From: Curtobacterium sp. GC_Cur_3
GTDB lineage: Bacteria; Actinomycetota; Actinomycetes; Actinomycetales; Microbacteriaceae
NCBI RefSeq assembly: GCF_026544205.1
Contig: NZ_JALNUI010000003.1
Coordinates: 1 to 64,000 of the forward strand
Direction of reading: 5' to 3'
Length of the DNA: 64,000 nt
In this document: positions 33,901-42,186 of the stretch, one piece after another
Layout of the letters: every line of letters begins with the position of its first letter
Position numbering within the stretch: position 1 is the first letter of the stretch
Notes under the pieces: generated by a model
Told to the model about the DNA's origin: nothing
The model's input: the letters and a program-made list of their open reading frames with translations, nothing else
Database searches by the model: none
Made by a program: the position numbers and the translations under genes

Positions 33901-34055
33901 CGGCCAGACGATCTCCACCCCTGGCGACCGGCAGGGAAACAGCAGGTGACCAGCAGCTGGACAGCGTTCGGACAGGTGCCCATGACGGACGATGCGGCGC
34001 CCGGGCCGTGGTTCCATGGTCGCGATCCGCCCGCCGAACGCCCTTGGAGCCCTCC

Positions 34056-34772
34056 GTGACCAGCCTCGTCTCCCGCACGACGTCCCTGCTGGCGGCCGTC
34101 GCGGTGCTCGGTGCCGGGGCCCTGCTCCTCGCCGGGTGCTCGTCCGCGTCCGAGGGCACGGAGCCCCACGCGACCGCCACCGCGGGCACGCTCGACGCCG
34201 GGTTCTGGGACGCGAGCCACCCGCCGGCGCCCGAGTCCACCGTCAGCCCGTCGCCCGGTTCGTGGAACGGCGTGCACCCGCCCGCGGGGTACCGCGTCGT
34301 CCTCCTGTCCGCGGGGGACGTCGACGCCGACGGCGACGGCGAGACCGCCTCGTCCGTCCCGACGCAGGCGCTGATCGGAGCCGTCGACGCCTGGGCCGAC
34401 ACCGAGGGCGTCACCCTCACCCGGGTCCAGCCCCGGGGGAGCCAGAACGTGCTCGACGCCGTCGCCACCGCGGTCGGGAAGCACCCGGACCTGGTCATCA
34501 GCGTCGGGAACGACATGGTCGACCCGATCGCCGCGATGTCCCCGAGTGCGCTGCACCAGCAGTTCCTGGTGCTCGGGGCCGAGATCGCCGAGCCCACGTC
34601 GAACGTCACCGCTGCCGACTGGACCGGCGCCGGCTACCGCGGTGAGGGACTCGGCACCGCGAGCCACCACGACCCCGCGACCTTCACCGAGGAGCGCGCC
34701 GGACGGGCACTCCGCGCGGGAGTCGCCGCCGTGCTGCACGGCTTCAACGGCACCGTCGTCTGGGTCGCGTGA
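34056..34772 (+). CDS. Lipoprotein with BMP-like substrate-binding fold
   Basis: A 238-residue lipoprotein: the signal peptide ends in LLAGC (about residue 28) and is followed by a low-complexity linker. The rest (LDAVATAVGKHPDLVISVGNDMVDPIAAM, QQFLVLGAEI) recalls BMP-family sugar- or nucleoside-binding proteins but is shorter than the usual 330-360 residues and stands alone without an ABC transporter. The GTG at 34056 follows GGAG. Function unknown; the fold assignment is tentative. Confidence 0.65.
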   Translation: MTSLVSRTTSLLAAVAVLGAGALLLAGCSSASEGTEPHATATAGTLDAGFWDASHPPAPESTVSPSPGSWNGVHPPAGYRVVLLSAGDVDADGDGETASSVPTQALIGAVDAWADTEGVTLTRVQPRGSQNVLDAVATAVGKHPDLVISVGNDMVDPIAAMSPSALHQQFLVLGAEIAEPTSNVTAADWTGAGYRGEGLGTASHHDPATFTEERAGRALRAGVAAVLHGFNGTVVWVA

Positions 34773-34943
34773 GCCCCCACCACCGTTCCGTGGACAGCGA
34801 CCACCGTTCTGCGGACACTCGCGGACGGGCTGCGGTGCACCGGACGTATCCTGACGACGGAAGCAACGACGATTCCGGCCGAGCCTCGCACGGTCCGAAC
34901 CGACGTGTCCGGGCGCGAGACGCAACCTCCTGACCCGAGCGAC

Positions 34944-35294
34944 ATGACAGAACACATCATCGAGTACGTCGCCCGTGACCGAACGGGCATCACCGCCGTC
35001 ATCACCACGACCGGCGTCATCGACGTGGACACCGTGATCCACAACATCAGTTCAGGGCACTCCGGCTACGTCGTCCGCGCGGGCGAGTGGCGCCGTGCCC
35101 CCGTCCGCAGCCTCTCCGTGCTGGGCGGTGCCTACCTCTTCGCGAACTGGGACGGCTCCAAGCGCAACAACCTGCACGACGTCGCGTTCCAGGCGCCGAC
35201 CCGTCCGGCTCGTGCCCAGGGGTCCGGCGGGTTCGTCGCCGCGCTGACGACGGCGCTCGCGATCGTGTTCGGCCGGGACCGCCGCAGCGCCTGA
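34944..35294 (+). CDS. Small DUF3892-like protein
   Basis: A 116-residue protein that starts MTEHIIEYVARDRTGITAVI and contains VRSLSVLGGAYLFANWDGSKRNNL, similar in style to the DUF3892 family. The C-terminus is hydrophobic (GGFVAALTTALAIVFG) and may touch the membrane. A GTG at 34905 could add 13 residues. No function is known, and neighbours give no hint. Confidence 0.55.
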   Translation: MTEHIIEYVARDRTGITAVITTTGVIDVDTVIHNISSGHSGYVVRAGEWRRAPVRSLSVLGGAYLFANWDGSKRNNLHDVAFQAPTRPARAQGSGGFVAALTTALAIVFGRDRRSA

Positions 35295-35323
35295 CCGCCC
35301 CGGTCCGGTCGCCCGCGGCAGCC

Positions 35324-35416
35324 CGTCTCGGCTCCGCTCGGCAGACCGGTTCCCGATCCGCGCCGTGACGGATCTGGTCGGCTCGCCCCGCGTTCCCCCG
35401 ACCGGATCCGTCATCG
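35324..35416. repeat. Direct repeat D, copy 1, with long hairpin
   Basis: About 93 bp, nearly identical to 35439-35532. It contains a 15-bp inverted repeat: GACGGATCTGGTCGG (35367-35381) against CCGACCGGATCCGTC (35398-35412), with one G-T pair. May terminate transcription or be a mobile REP-like unit. Confidence 0.75.
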
Positions 35417-35438
35417 CGCCGTCCCGGTTGCCCCGCCT

Positions 35439-35532
35439 CGTCTCGGCTCCGCTCGGCAGACCGGTTCCCGATCCGCGCGCTGACGGATCTGGTCGGCTCG
35501 CCCCGCGTTCCCCCCGACCGGATCCGTCATCG
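35439..35532. repeat. Direct repeat D, copy 2
   Basis: Second copy, 115 bp downstream of the first, with the same hairpin. Differences are limited to a swapped dinucleotide (CG versus GC) and one extra C. Confidence 0.75.
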
Positions 35533-35593
35533 CCCCGAGCGGACGCCCGCCGCCTGTCGCGCGTGCTCCTGAGCGCCCCGCCCCCCGTACCGG

Positions 35594-35683
35594 GCGCGGT
35601 CCCGCGGCCGGTGCGAGGTTGACCACCCGGTGCGCCGGATCAACCTCGCACCGAGTGGCCAACCTCGCACCATGACGCGCGAC
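35594..35683. repeat. Palindromic repeat B, copy 1
   Basis: GGTGCGAGGTTGA (35610-35622) pairs perfectly with TCAACCTCGCACC (35640-35652); a third partial arm, CCAACCTCGCACC, follows. The unit recurs 238 bp downstream. Confidence 0.75.
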
Positions 35684-35704
35684 TGCGTCCCCGTTCGCAG
35701 CGCC

Positions 35705-35746
35705 GGACGGGAGGCTCGGGCCGGCCCCGCCACGAGCCTCCCGTCC
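35705..35746. repeat. GGGAGGCTCG-family hairpin
   Basis: GGACGGGAGGCTCG (35705-35718) pairs with CGAGCCTCCCGTCC (35733-35746). Same family as the elements at 30243, 38149, 47955, 49211 and 62529. Confidence 0.7.
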
Positions 35747-35831
35747 TCGTGCGCCGAGCGGTCACAACGCCCCGCTCGCGTCCGCCGAGCGGTCACTGGC
35801 TGTCGCGTGCGCCTCGCGCGCCTCGCACCGT

Positions 35832-35921
35832 GCGCGGTCCCGCGGCTGGTGCGAGGTTGACCACCCCGTGCGCCGGATCAACCTCGCACCGAGTGGCCAA
35901 CTTCGCACCGGGACGCGCGAC
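35832..35921. repeat. Palindromic repeat B, copy 2
   Basis: Same structure as copy 1: arms at 35848-35860 and 35878-35890, perfect 13-bp stem. A few single-base differences from copy 1. Confidence 0.75.
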
Positions 35922-35995
35922 CGCGCCAGCGCGACGCGCGACGCGCGACCGCGACCGCGCCAGCGCGCCAGCGCGACGCGCGCCCGCGCCTGCGC

Positions 35996-37471
35996 CTACC
36001 GCGTGACGCCGTCGAGGTCGTCGACCCCGGCGGCAAGCGCCGCGGCGCGGCGCGCGCGCATCGACGGCGCCGCGACGGCCGCGAGGACCGCCAGCACGGC
36101 CACCCCGGTGCACGCCCAGAAGCCGATCGTGAAGGCGTCGTCGGTGGGGAGCCCCTGCGCGGTGCTGTGCGAGGTGATCAGCGCGGCGATGACGGCGGTG
36201 CCGACGCTCGAGCCGATCGTCCGGACGACGGTGTTGGCGCTGATGGCCTCGCCGGTCTGGTTCGCGGGGACGCTCTCGATGATGGCGTTCGAGCACGCGG
36301 CCAGGGCCAGGCCGATGCCGATGCCGGTGAAGACGCCGGAGACGACGACCTGCCAGAGCTCACCGTGCGCGATCGCGGGCAGCAGGAACGCGATGACGAT
36401 CGAGATCCCGCCGAGCAGCATCGGCGGCTTCGGCCCGATGCGACGCACCAGGATGCCGGCGATCGGTCCGGCGATGACCATCATGACGACGGTCGGCAGC
36501 AGGAACAGCCCGGCCTGGGTGACGTCCTTGCCGAAGCCGTAGCCCAGCGCGCTCGGCAGCTGCAGCAGGGTCGGGACGAGCACGAACGTGCCGAACATCG
36601 CGAAGCCGAACACCAGGGCGACGAGGTGTGCGGTCCACACACCGCGCACGGCGAAGAGCCGGACGTCGATGAGCGGCTCGGCGACGCGGAGCTCGACGAG
36701 CACGAACGCGACGAGTGCCACGGCACCGAGGGCCAGCAGCCCGACGGTCTTGGCGTCGCCCCAGCCCCAGGTCTCGCCCTCGCTGACGGCGAGCAGGATC
36801 GACACCAGGGACACCGCGAGCACGCCCGTGCCGAGCATGTCCAGGCGGCCGGGCTTGCGGACCGGGGACTCCGGCATGCCGAACACGGCGCCGAGCAGCG
36901 CGATCACGACGAGCACGGCGGGCAGCCAGAACAGCCAGTGCCACGACAGGTGCTCGACGATCGGGCCCGCGGCGACGATGCCGACGCCGGCGCCGATGCC
37001 GAAGATCGCGGAGAGCAGGCCGATGGTGACGCTGACCTTCTCCTTCGGGAGCTCGTCGCGGACGATGCCGATCGAGAGCGGCATCACGGCTCCGGCTGCA
37101 CCCTGCAGGGCACGGCCGACGATGAGGGTGCCGAGGTTCGGTGCGAGTGCGGCGAGCACGGCCCCGACGAGCAGGATCGTCAGCACCACGATGAGCACCT
37201 TGCGCTTGCCGATCATGTCCCCGAGACGACCGAGGATCGGCGTGAGCACCGACGCCGACAGCAGGTACGCCGTGAGCACCCAGCTCGTGGCGCTCGTGGA
37301 GGCGCCGAGGTCCTTGCCGATCGTCGACAGCGCCGGAGCGACGAGGGACTGCAGGACCGCGAACGACAGGCCGCCGAGCGACAGGTAGACGATGATCGCC
37401 GTGCTGTTCGGACGACGGCCGTCCGTGGTCGGGTGCGAGCCGGTTCGGGGGCTCGCCATGGTCTCGGTCAT
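35996..37471 (-). CDS. MFS drug transporter, EmrB/QacA (DHA2) type
   Basis: A 491-residue transporter with about 14 membrane segments. Motif A is LGRLGDMIGKRKVLI, and the segment GRALQGAAGAVMPLSIGIVRDEL is the DHA2 pattern. It probably exports drugs or toxic metabolites by proton exchange. The ATG at 37471 follows a GGAG and leaves the shared operator region free. It is divergent from a TetR-family gene, the usual arrangement for a repressor and the efflux pump it controls. Confidence 0.9.
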   Translation of the reverse strand: MTETMASPRTGSHPTTDGRRPNSTAIIVYLSLGGLSFAVLQSLVAPALSTIGKDLGASTSATSWVLTAYLLSASVLTPILGRLGDMIGKRKVLIVVLTILLVGAVLAALAPNLGTLIVGRALQGAAGAVMPLSIGIVRDELPKEKVSVTIGLLSAIFGIGAGVGIVAAGPIVEHLSWHWLFWLPAVLVVIALLGAVFGMPESPVRKPGRLDMLGTGVLAVSLVSILLAVSEGETWGWGDAKTVGLLALGAVALVAFVLVELRVAEPLIDVRLFAVRGVWTAHLVALVFGFAMFGTFVLVPTLLQLPSALGYGFGKDVTQAGLFLLPTVVMMVIAGPIAGILVRRIGPKPPMLLGGISIVIAFLLPAIAHGELWQVVVSGVFTGIGIGLALAACSNAIIESVPANQTGEAISANTVVRTIGSSVGTAVIAALITSHSTAQGLPTDDAFTIGFWACTGVAVLAVLAAVAAPSMRARRAAALAAGVDDLDGVTR

Positions 37472-37489
37472 CGTGCTCCGTCTGGTCGA

Positions 37490-37552
37490 TGTAAACAGTT
37501 GCTGACTCGATGAGGGTACGCGGATCCACGCCGATGTCAACAACTGCTTACA
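37490..37552. promoter_or_regulatory. Inverted repeat operator between MFS and TetR genes
   Basis: TGTAAACAGTTGCTGAC (37490-37506) and GTCAACAACTGCTTACA (37536-37552) are inverted copies matching at 15 of 17 positions. On the minus strand TTGACA (37533-37538) lies inside the right copy and TACCCT follows at about promoter spacing, so a repressor bound here would block the MFS promoter. Confidence 0.7.
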
Positions 37553-37580
37553 TCCTCGCTCCGACCGCTACGCTTCGACC

Positions 37581-38150
37581 ATGAGCAAGGACGCCACGGC
37601 CACCCGGCTGCTCCTCGTGCAGGCCGCCCGGCGCCGGTTCGCGTTCGACGGCTACCGCGCCACGACCGTGCGCGACATCGCCGCGGACGCCGGGGTCAAC
37701 GTCGCGCTGATCAACCGCTACTTCATGTCGAAGGAGGGGCTGTTCCGCGCCTGCCTCGACCGTGCCGTGCGGGACCTCGACCCGGGGGAGGACGCCACCG
37801 GGCACCTGGACCGAGCCCTCCGCGGGCTCATCGGACACGTGCTCCGCTCGCCCACCAACGAGGACTCGATGCAGCTCATGCTGCTCCTGCGGACCTCGGG
37901 CGACGAGGGCGTCGACACGATCCGCCGCGAGACCCTCCGTCGCTACGCCGAGCGCCTGGCCGGAGCGGTCGGGGACCAGGTCACCGAGGACCTGCTCATC
38001 CGCGCCGAGATCGCGCTCTCGGTCGTGCTCGGCATGACGATGCTGCGGGCCGCGACGCGGGTCGAGCCGCTCGCCTCCGCCTCGGAGGACGCCGTCGCCG
38101 GACCGCTGGACGACGCGCTGCGCGCGCTCCTGACCGGACCCACTGCCTGA
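37581..38150 (+). CDS. TetR-family transcriptional regulator
   Basis: A 189-residue repressor. The TetR helix-turn-helix reads FAFDGYRATTVRDIAADAGVNVALINRYFMSKEGLF (about residues 16-52). The C-terminal ligand domain resembles the TetR_C type that follows LIGHVLRSPTNEDSMQLMLLLRTS. It lies 109 bp from the divergent MFS gene, with two inverted operator copies between, and probably represses both. Confidence 0.9.
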   Translation: MSKDATATRLLLVQAARRRFAFDGYRATTVRDIAADAGVNVALINRYFMSKEGLFRACLDRAVRDLDPGEDATGHLDRALRGLIGHVLRSPTNEDSMQLMLLLRTSGDEGVDTIRRETLRRYAERLAGAVGDQVTEDLLIRAEIALSVVLGMTMLRAATRVEPLASASEDAVAGPLDDALRALLTGPTA

Positions 38151-38188
38151 CGGGAGGCCCGTGGCGGGGCCCACACGAGCCTCCCGTC
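38149..38188. terminator. GGGAGGCTCG-family hairpin after tetR
   Basis: GACGGGAGGCCCGTG and CACGAGCCTCCCGTC pair over 15 bp with one mismatch. The left arm overlaps the tetR stop codon. Confidence 0.7.
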
Positions 38189-38285
38189 CGGTGGTCAGCA
38201 CCGCACTCGCTGTCGGTCCGGCCCACCGGGACCGAGTACCGTCCAGCATGGACCGTCCGACGCCGACCGCCAGGGAGCACGCATC

Positions 38286-38999
38286 GTGGCAACCACCCGC
38301 GAGCACCGCCTCGTCGACACGTTCGTCGCCCTGACGGACACCCTCGTCGACGACTACGACGTCGTCGACCTGCTGCAGACCCTCGTCGACCGCGCCGTCG
38401 AGATCTTCGACGCCTCGGCCGCGGGGATCCTGCTGTTGAACCAGGACCGCGAACTCGAGGTGCTCGCCTCGACCAGCGAACGGTCGAGCTTCGTCGGCCT
38501 GCTCCAGCTCAACGCCGGCGACGGCCCCTGCATCGAGTGCTTCACGACCGGCGAACCCGTGTCTGCCGAGGACCCGGTCGAGATGCGCCGCCGCTGGCCG
38601 GTGTTCGCCGCAGCGTCTGCCGAGGCCGGCTTCTCCTCCGTGCACGCGATCCCGATGCGGCTGCGTGACACCGTGCTCGGGTCCCTCAACCTGTTCCGCG
38701 AGGACGAGGGAGCGCTCAGCCCCGACGACGCCCTCGCCGCCCAGGCCCTCACCGACGTCGCGACGATCAGCATCCTGCAGCAGCGGACACTCGAGCACGC
38801 GAGCATCGCCCAGGCGCAGCTGCAGCGCGCCCTCGACAGCCGCGTCGTCATCGAGCAGGCCAAGGGCTTCGTCGCCCACACCCACCACGTCGACATGCAG
38901 ACGGCGTTCGCGATGCTCCGGCAGTACGCGCGGGCCAACCGCGAACCGCTCGTCGACGTCGCCCGCGCGGTCACGGAACGCCGCTTGACGCTGTCCTGA
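38286..38999 (+). CDS. GAF and ANTAR domain protein
   Basis: A 237-residue regulator. Residues about 15-160 form a GAF sensor domain (DVVDLLQTLVDRAVEIFDASAAGILLL, VHAIPMRLRDTVLGSLNLF), and about 175-232 an ANTAR RNA-binding domain (LQRALDSRVVIEQAKGFVA, then MLRQYARANREPLVDVARAV). ANTAR proteins bind RNA hairpins to prevent termination. The GTG at 38286 follows AGGGAG. No ANTAR target hairpin pair was recognised nearby. Confidence 0.9.
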   Translation: MATTREHRLVDTFVALTDTLVDDYDVVDLLQTLVDRAVEIFDASAAGILLLNQDRELEVLASTSERSSFVGLLQLNAGDGPCIECFTTGEPVSAEDPVEMRRRWPVFAAASAEAGFSSVHAIPMRLRDTVLGSLNLFREDEGALSPDDALAAQALTDVATISILQQRTLEHASIAQAQLQRALDSRVVIEQAKGFVAHTHHVDMQTAFAMLRQYARANREPLVDVARAVTERRLTLS

Positions 39000-39080
39000 C
39001 GGACGGGGCTCCCGCTCCACTACGATCTGGAGCAGTGGCCCCGGACCCCGGCTGCGGTACCGCCCGACCGGAGGACCCTC

Positions 39081-40148
39081 ATGAGCGAGATCATCACGAC
39101 CGGACCACGTCCCGGCACCAGCGGCACGTCCAGCTACACGGCGTTGCTCGCCAGGATCAAGGACGAGGGCCTGCTCGGTCGCCGCACCGGCTGGTACTGG
39201 GGACTCATCGTCGTCCTCGTCGCCCTGCTCGCGCTCGCCGGAGCCGCGTTCGCCGTGCTCGGCGACTCGTGGTGGCAGCTCGTCATCGCCGGCGTGCTCG
39301 GTCTGCTGTTCACCCAGTTCGCCTTCCTGGCCCACGAGGCCGCGCACCGCCAGGTGTTCGCCTCGCACACCTGGAACGACCGCGCCGCCCGCTACGGCGG
39401 CACGCTCCTGACCGGGATCAGCTACGCCTGGTGGACCGGCAAGCACACCCGGCACCACGCCAACCCGAACACGGTCGGCAAGGACCCGGACATCTCCTTC
39501 GACGCGATCTCCTTCCGCCCCGAGGACGCCGCCAGCCGCACCGGCTTCCTGCGCGTGCTCGTCCGGGTGCAGGGCTGGGCGTTCTTCCCGATGTTGCTCA
39601 TCGAGGGCGTCAACCTGCACTGGCAGTCGATCCGCACCTACACGAGCCGCGGTCCGGTCAAGGGCCGATGGTCCGAGGCCTCGGTGTTCGCGGTCCGCTT
39701 CGCGCTCTACCTCGGCGTCGTCTTCTGGTTCCTGCCGCTCGGCATGGCGTTCGCGTTCCTCGGCGTGCAGCTCGCCGTGTTCGGCTTCTGCATGGGCATC
39801 GCCTTCGCGCCGAACCACAAGGGCATGCCGATCATCGAGCCCGGTCGCCGCGTGGACTTCTTCTCGCGCCAGGTGCTGACCTCCCGCGACATCACCGGCG
39901 GGCGCTGGGTCGAGTACTTCATGGGCGGCCTCAACCACCAGGTCGAGCACCACCTGTTCCCGAACATGGCCCGACCGAACCTGCGGGCCGCGCGGGTCAT
40001 CGTGCGCGACTACTGCGGGACGCAGGGCGTGCCGTTCACCGAGACGACGCTCGTGCAGTCGTACGCGATCGTCGTGCGCTACCTCAACGAGGTCGGGCTG
40101 GCGGCGGCGGACCCGTTCGCGTGCCCGATGGTCGAGCGGCTGCGCTGA
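39081..40148 (+). CDS. Membrane fatty acid desaturase
   Basis: A 355-residue acyl desaturase with the three histidine boxes that bind the di-iron centre: HEAAH (85-89), HTRHH (122-126) and HQVEHH near residue 292. Hydrophobic segments lie between the boxes. It would insert a double bond into membrane lipid acyl chains using oxygen. The ATG at 39081 follows CGGAGGA. No dedicated ferredoxin or reductase lies next to it. Confidence 0.9.
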   Translation: MSEIITTGPRPGTSGTSSYTALLARIKDEGLLGRRTGWYWGLIVVLVALLALAGAAFAVLGDSWWQLVIAGVLGLLFTQFAFLAHEAAHRQVFASHTWNDRAARYGGTLLTGISYAWWTGKHTRHHANPNTVGKDPDISFDAISFRPEDAASRTGFLRVLVRVQGWAFFPMLLIEGVNLHWQSIRTYTSRGPVKGRWSEASVFAVRFALYLGVVFWFLPLGMAFAFLGVQLAVFGFCMGIAFAPNHKGMPIIEPGRRVDFFSRQVLTSRDITGGRWVEYFMGGLNHQVEHHLFPNMARPNLRAARVIVRDYCGTQGVPFTETTLVQSYAIVVRYLNEVGLAAADPFACPMVERLR

Positions 40149-40162
40149 GCGCTCGCATCGTC

Positions 40163-40204
40163 GACGGGCGGGAAGCGCCCCCCAATGGCCGCTTCCCGCC
40201 CGTC
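40163..40204. terminator. Bidirectional terminator hairpin
   Basis: GACGGGCGGGAAGCG (40163-40177) and CGCTTCCCGCCCGTC (40190-40204) are perfectly complementary over 15 bp. It separates the convergent desaturase and membrane-protein genes. Confidence 0.8.
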
Positions 40205-40209
40205 GCCCG

Positions 40210-40977
40210 CTATCCCCAGATCTGCTGCTCGACGGCGCCGAGCAGGTTGGTCGTGGGGAAGTTCGTCTGGCCGATCTCGAACCACGTCGTGCCGCGGAGG
40301 TACCACGTGGCCGTGGTGTCGACCGGGTACGGGTCCGCTGGCCGCGTCTGCGTGCAGACACGCGCTGCACCGCGGTCGGTGCACGCGTAGCCCTGTCCGA
40401 CGAGGGTGGCCTCGTAGGCGCTGACCTGCTCCGCCGTCCCCGTGCCGACGTCGATCGACAGGCCGGACACGTCGGCCCGGGGATCGCGCCACACGCACGA
40501 CAGGCTCGTCGTGAGCGGAGCAGGGCCGGCGCGCAGGTGTGCCGTGCCGGAGGGGTCCTGGAGCGGGGTCCCTCCGAAGAGCCGTGCCGCCTCCGACGGG
40601 GCGACGAGCCCCGTGCAGTCCGACGGGATCGTGGCCACGACCGGAGTCGGCGTCGCGGTGGGTGTCCGTGTCGGGGTGGGGTCGGGTGTGTCCTCGACCG
40701 GTGCCGCGGCGGGGGTGCTCGGCGCTGCCGGTTCCGTCGGGCTGGGCGTGGAGGCCGGTGCTGGTGCGGCGGCGAACGGCTGCGGGATCATCCCGAGGGC
40801 GACACCACCACCGGTCGCACCGAGGCCGAGGAGCGCGATCACGCCGATGACGATCCCGGCACGACGGCCACGTCGGCGGGGCGCCGGGCGGCGTTCCTCC
40901 GCGCGGTCGAGCACGCTCTGCTTCATCGTGACGAGCATGCGCTGCAGGTCGTCTCCGGTGGGGGGCTCAGTGTTCAT
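40210..40977 (-). CDS. Single-pass membrane protein of a sigma-factor module (copy A)
   Basis: A 255-residue protein: a cytoplasmic N-terminus of about 40 residues, one membrane segment (IVIGVIALLGLGATGGGVAL), a Pro/Ala/Thr linker to about residue 115, and an extracytoplasmic domain with several cysteines (DCTGLVAPSEAARLFGG, YACTDRGAARVC). It starts inside the end of the sigma-factor gene, so it is the natural candidate for its anti-sigma partner, although no zinc-finger anti-sigma motif is seen. Residues 1-102 are almost identical to those of the protein at 43388-44227, while the rest is unrelated. Confidence 0.75.
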   Translation of the reverse strand: MNTEPPTGDDLQRMLVTMKQSVLDRAEERRPAPRRRGRRAGIVIGVIALLGLGATGGGVALGMIPQPFAAAPAPASTPSPTEPAAPSTPAAAPVEDTPDPTPTRTPTATPTPVVATIPSDCTGLVAPSEAARLFGGTPLQDPSGTAHLRAGPAPLTTSLSCVWRDPRADVSGLSIDVGTGTAEQVSAYEATLVGQGYACTDRGAARVCTQTRPADPYPVDTTATWYLRGTTWFEIGQTNFPTTNLLGAVEQQIWG

Positions 40978-41473
40978 CGTGCATCACCGCCTTCTCCTGT
41001 CGGGGTCGGGACGTCCGTTTGGTGACCGGCTGTGCGCGCAGGCCGAGCAGCCGGGCGGCTTCGGCGTAGGAGTGCCCGTCGACCAGGCACAGTTCCACGA
41101 GCCGCTGGTCGATCGGTGCCAGGGCCGCGATCTCGTCGCGCACCCAGCGCAGGCCGTCGGCGTCCGACGGTGACGACGGCTGGCCCTCGTGTTCGGCGGA
41201 CCGGGGTGCCTGGCTCCTGGCATGGTCTCGGCACACGGCCAGCAGCCACGGCAGCAGTGCGCTGGTGACCAGGCCGGTCGTGGGGGCTTGCTGCCACAGG
41301 GTGAGGAACGTGTCCTGCACCAGGGCTTCGACGTGGTCTGGGCTGTCGGCCTGTGCCCATGCGGAGCGGGTCAGGGTCGGCGCGAAGCGGTCGAACGCGT
41401 CGGCCAGTGCCGCGCGGTCCCCGCTCGCGAGCCGACGCATCAGTGCTGCGTCGGTGCTGGTGTCGTCATCCAC
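40967..41473 (-). CDS. ECF-like RNA polymerase sigma factor (copy A)
   Basis: A 168-residue sigma-70-family protein. Region 2 is DAFDRFAPTLTRSAWAQA, then LVQDTFLTLWQQA, and region 4 is LAPIDQRLVELCLVDGHSYAEAARLLGL. It is about 11 residues shorter than copy B, and the end of region 4 (AQPVTKRTSRPRQEKA) lacks the clean recognition helix seen in copy B, so promoter binding may be weakened. The GTG at 41473 follows GAGGGGG. It overlaps the membrane-protein gene by 11 bp. The upstream sequence is conserved with copy B. Confidence 0.85.
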   Translation of the reverse strand: MDDDTSTDAALMRRLASGDRAALADAFDRFAPTLTRSAWAQADSPDHVEALVQDTFLTLWQQAPTTGLVTSALLPWLLAVCRDHARSQAPRSAEHEGQPSSPSDADGLRWVRDEIAALAPIDQRLVELCLVDGHSYAEAARLLGLRAQPVTKRTSRPRQEKAVMHDEH

Positions 41474-41492
41474 GGTTGCCCCCTCTCACTAC

Positions 41493-41521
41493 AGAAGTGT
41501 CGAGAGCGATGCGATCCTGAC
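41493..41521 (-). promoter_or_regulatory. Putative autoregulatory ECF promoter, copy A
   Basis: On the minus strand GTCAGGATCG, 9 bp, then CGACACTTCT. The identical blocks with identical spacing occur upstream of copy B although the bases between differ, which suggests a promoter read by one of the two sigma factors. Confidence 0.5.
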
Positions 41522-41549
41522 ACCACCTGTCAGATTCGTGCGCGGAGGG

Positions 41550-42032
41550 TCAGACGCGTCCGCGGTTGCGGCGGCGGATCTCCTTCGGAGCCCGGCCGGC
41601 CTGGAACGACCGCGCGGGGTCGACGACGAAGCCCTGCCGCAGTGCCTCGCGGCCGATGAGCATCCGGAAGCCCATCTGGTCGCGGTTGCTCAGCGTGACC
41701 TCGGCCTCCACCGTGCGGCCGGCGAGCTCGATCGCGGTCAGGACGACGATGCGCTCCTGTGCGTGACCGGACGAGCTCCGGACGACGCGGCGGTCGTGGA
41801 CGTCGCACTCGACGGTCGCCTGGTCCGCGTCGGAGTCCTGCCACGGGTGCACCGAGAACCGCACGCGGTCGCCCGGCAGCTCCTCGAGGTCGAACGCGTG
41901 CAGCGCCGATGTCCGTGCGCCCGTGTCGAGCTTCACCTTGATCCACGGGATGTCGAGGTCCGGCAGGGCGGCCCACTCGCGCCAGCCCGACACGATCGGC
42001 GTGCGCCGCGTGGGCTTCGGGTCGTCGGCCAT
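41550..42032 (-). CDS. RimK-associated putative ATP-dependent zinc protease (PF05618)
   Basis: A 160-residue retropepsin-like protein of the DUF785/RimK-partner zinc-protease family: IKVKLDTGARTSALHAFDLE with the active-site DTGA, then HAQERIVV, and GFRMLIGREAL. It is divergent from the RimK-like ligase gene, a pairing repeated in many bacteria. The family is thought to act with RimK-type ligases on peptide tails, but this is not settled. ATG at 42032. Confidence 0.85.
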   Translation of the reverse strand: MADDPKPTRRTPIVSGWREWAALPDLDIPWIKVKLDTGARTSALHAFDLEELPGDRVRFSVHPWQDSDADQATVECDVHDRRVVRSSSGHAQERIVVLTAIELAGRTVEAEVTLSNRDQMGFRMLIGREALRQGFVVDPARSFQAGRAPKEIRRRNRGRV

Positions 42033-42070
42033 GCGCCCATCCTGTCAGGGCGGCACCCGCTGTGCGGCTC

Positions 42071-42118
42071 TCGTGGCCGACGGCACGCCCGCCGCCTCGA
42101 TCGTGGCCGACGGCACGC
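42071..42118. repeat. Direct repeat pair in the rimK divergent promoter
   Basis: TCGTGGCCGACGGCACGC occurs at 42071-42088 and 42101-42118, spaced 30 bp. It may be a regulatory site for the divergent protease and ligase genes. Confidence 0.5.
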
Positions 42119-42186
42119 GCGCGAGGCGGTTCGTCTGCCAGCATGGAGCGTCGCCGTCGCCACCCCCGAACCCGCGGAGCCTCCCG

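Larger units (their letters stand above)
35295..35995. other. 700-bp gene-free stretch made of duplicated palindromes
   Basis: No open frame here looks like a gene. The stretch holds a 93-bp direct repeat pair (35324-35416, 35439-35532), a GGGAGGCTCG-family hairpin (35705-35746), a 90-bp direct repeat pair (35594-35683, 35832-35921), and a GCGC-rich low-complexity tail from about 35921 to 36000. Confidence 0.8.

Noticed and set aside
35324-35921. CRISPR array
   Set aside because: The repeats are long, only two copies each, palindromic, and not separated by regular unique spacers; no cas gene is near.
37548-40370. 940-residue minus-strand frame opposite tetR, the GAF-ANTAR gene and the desaturase
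   Set aside because: Three well-formed plus-strand genes with start sites and domains occupy the same DNA.
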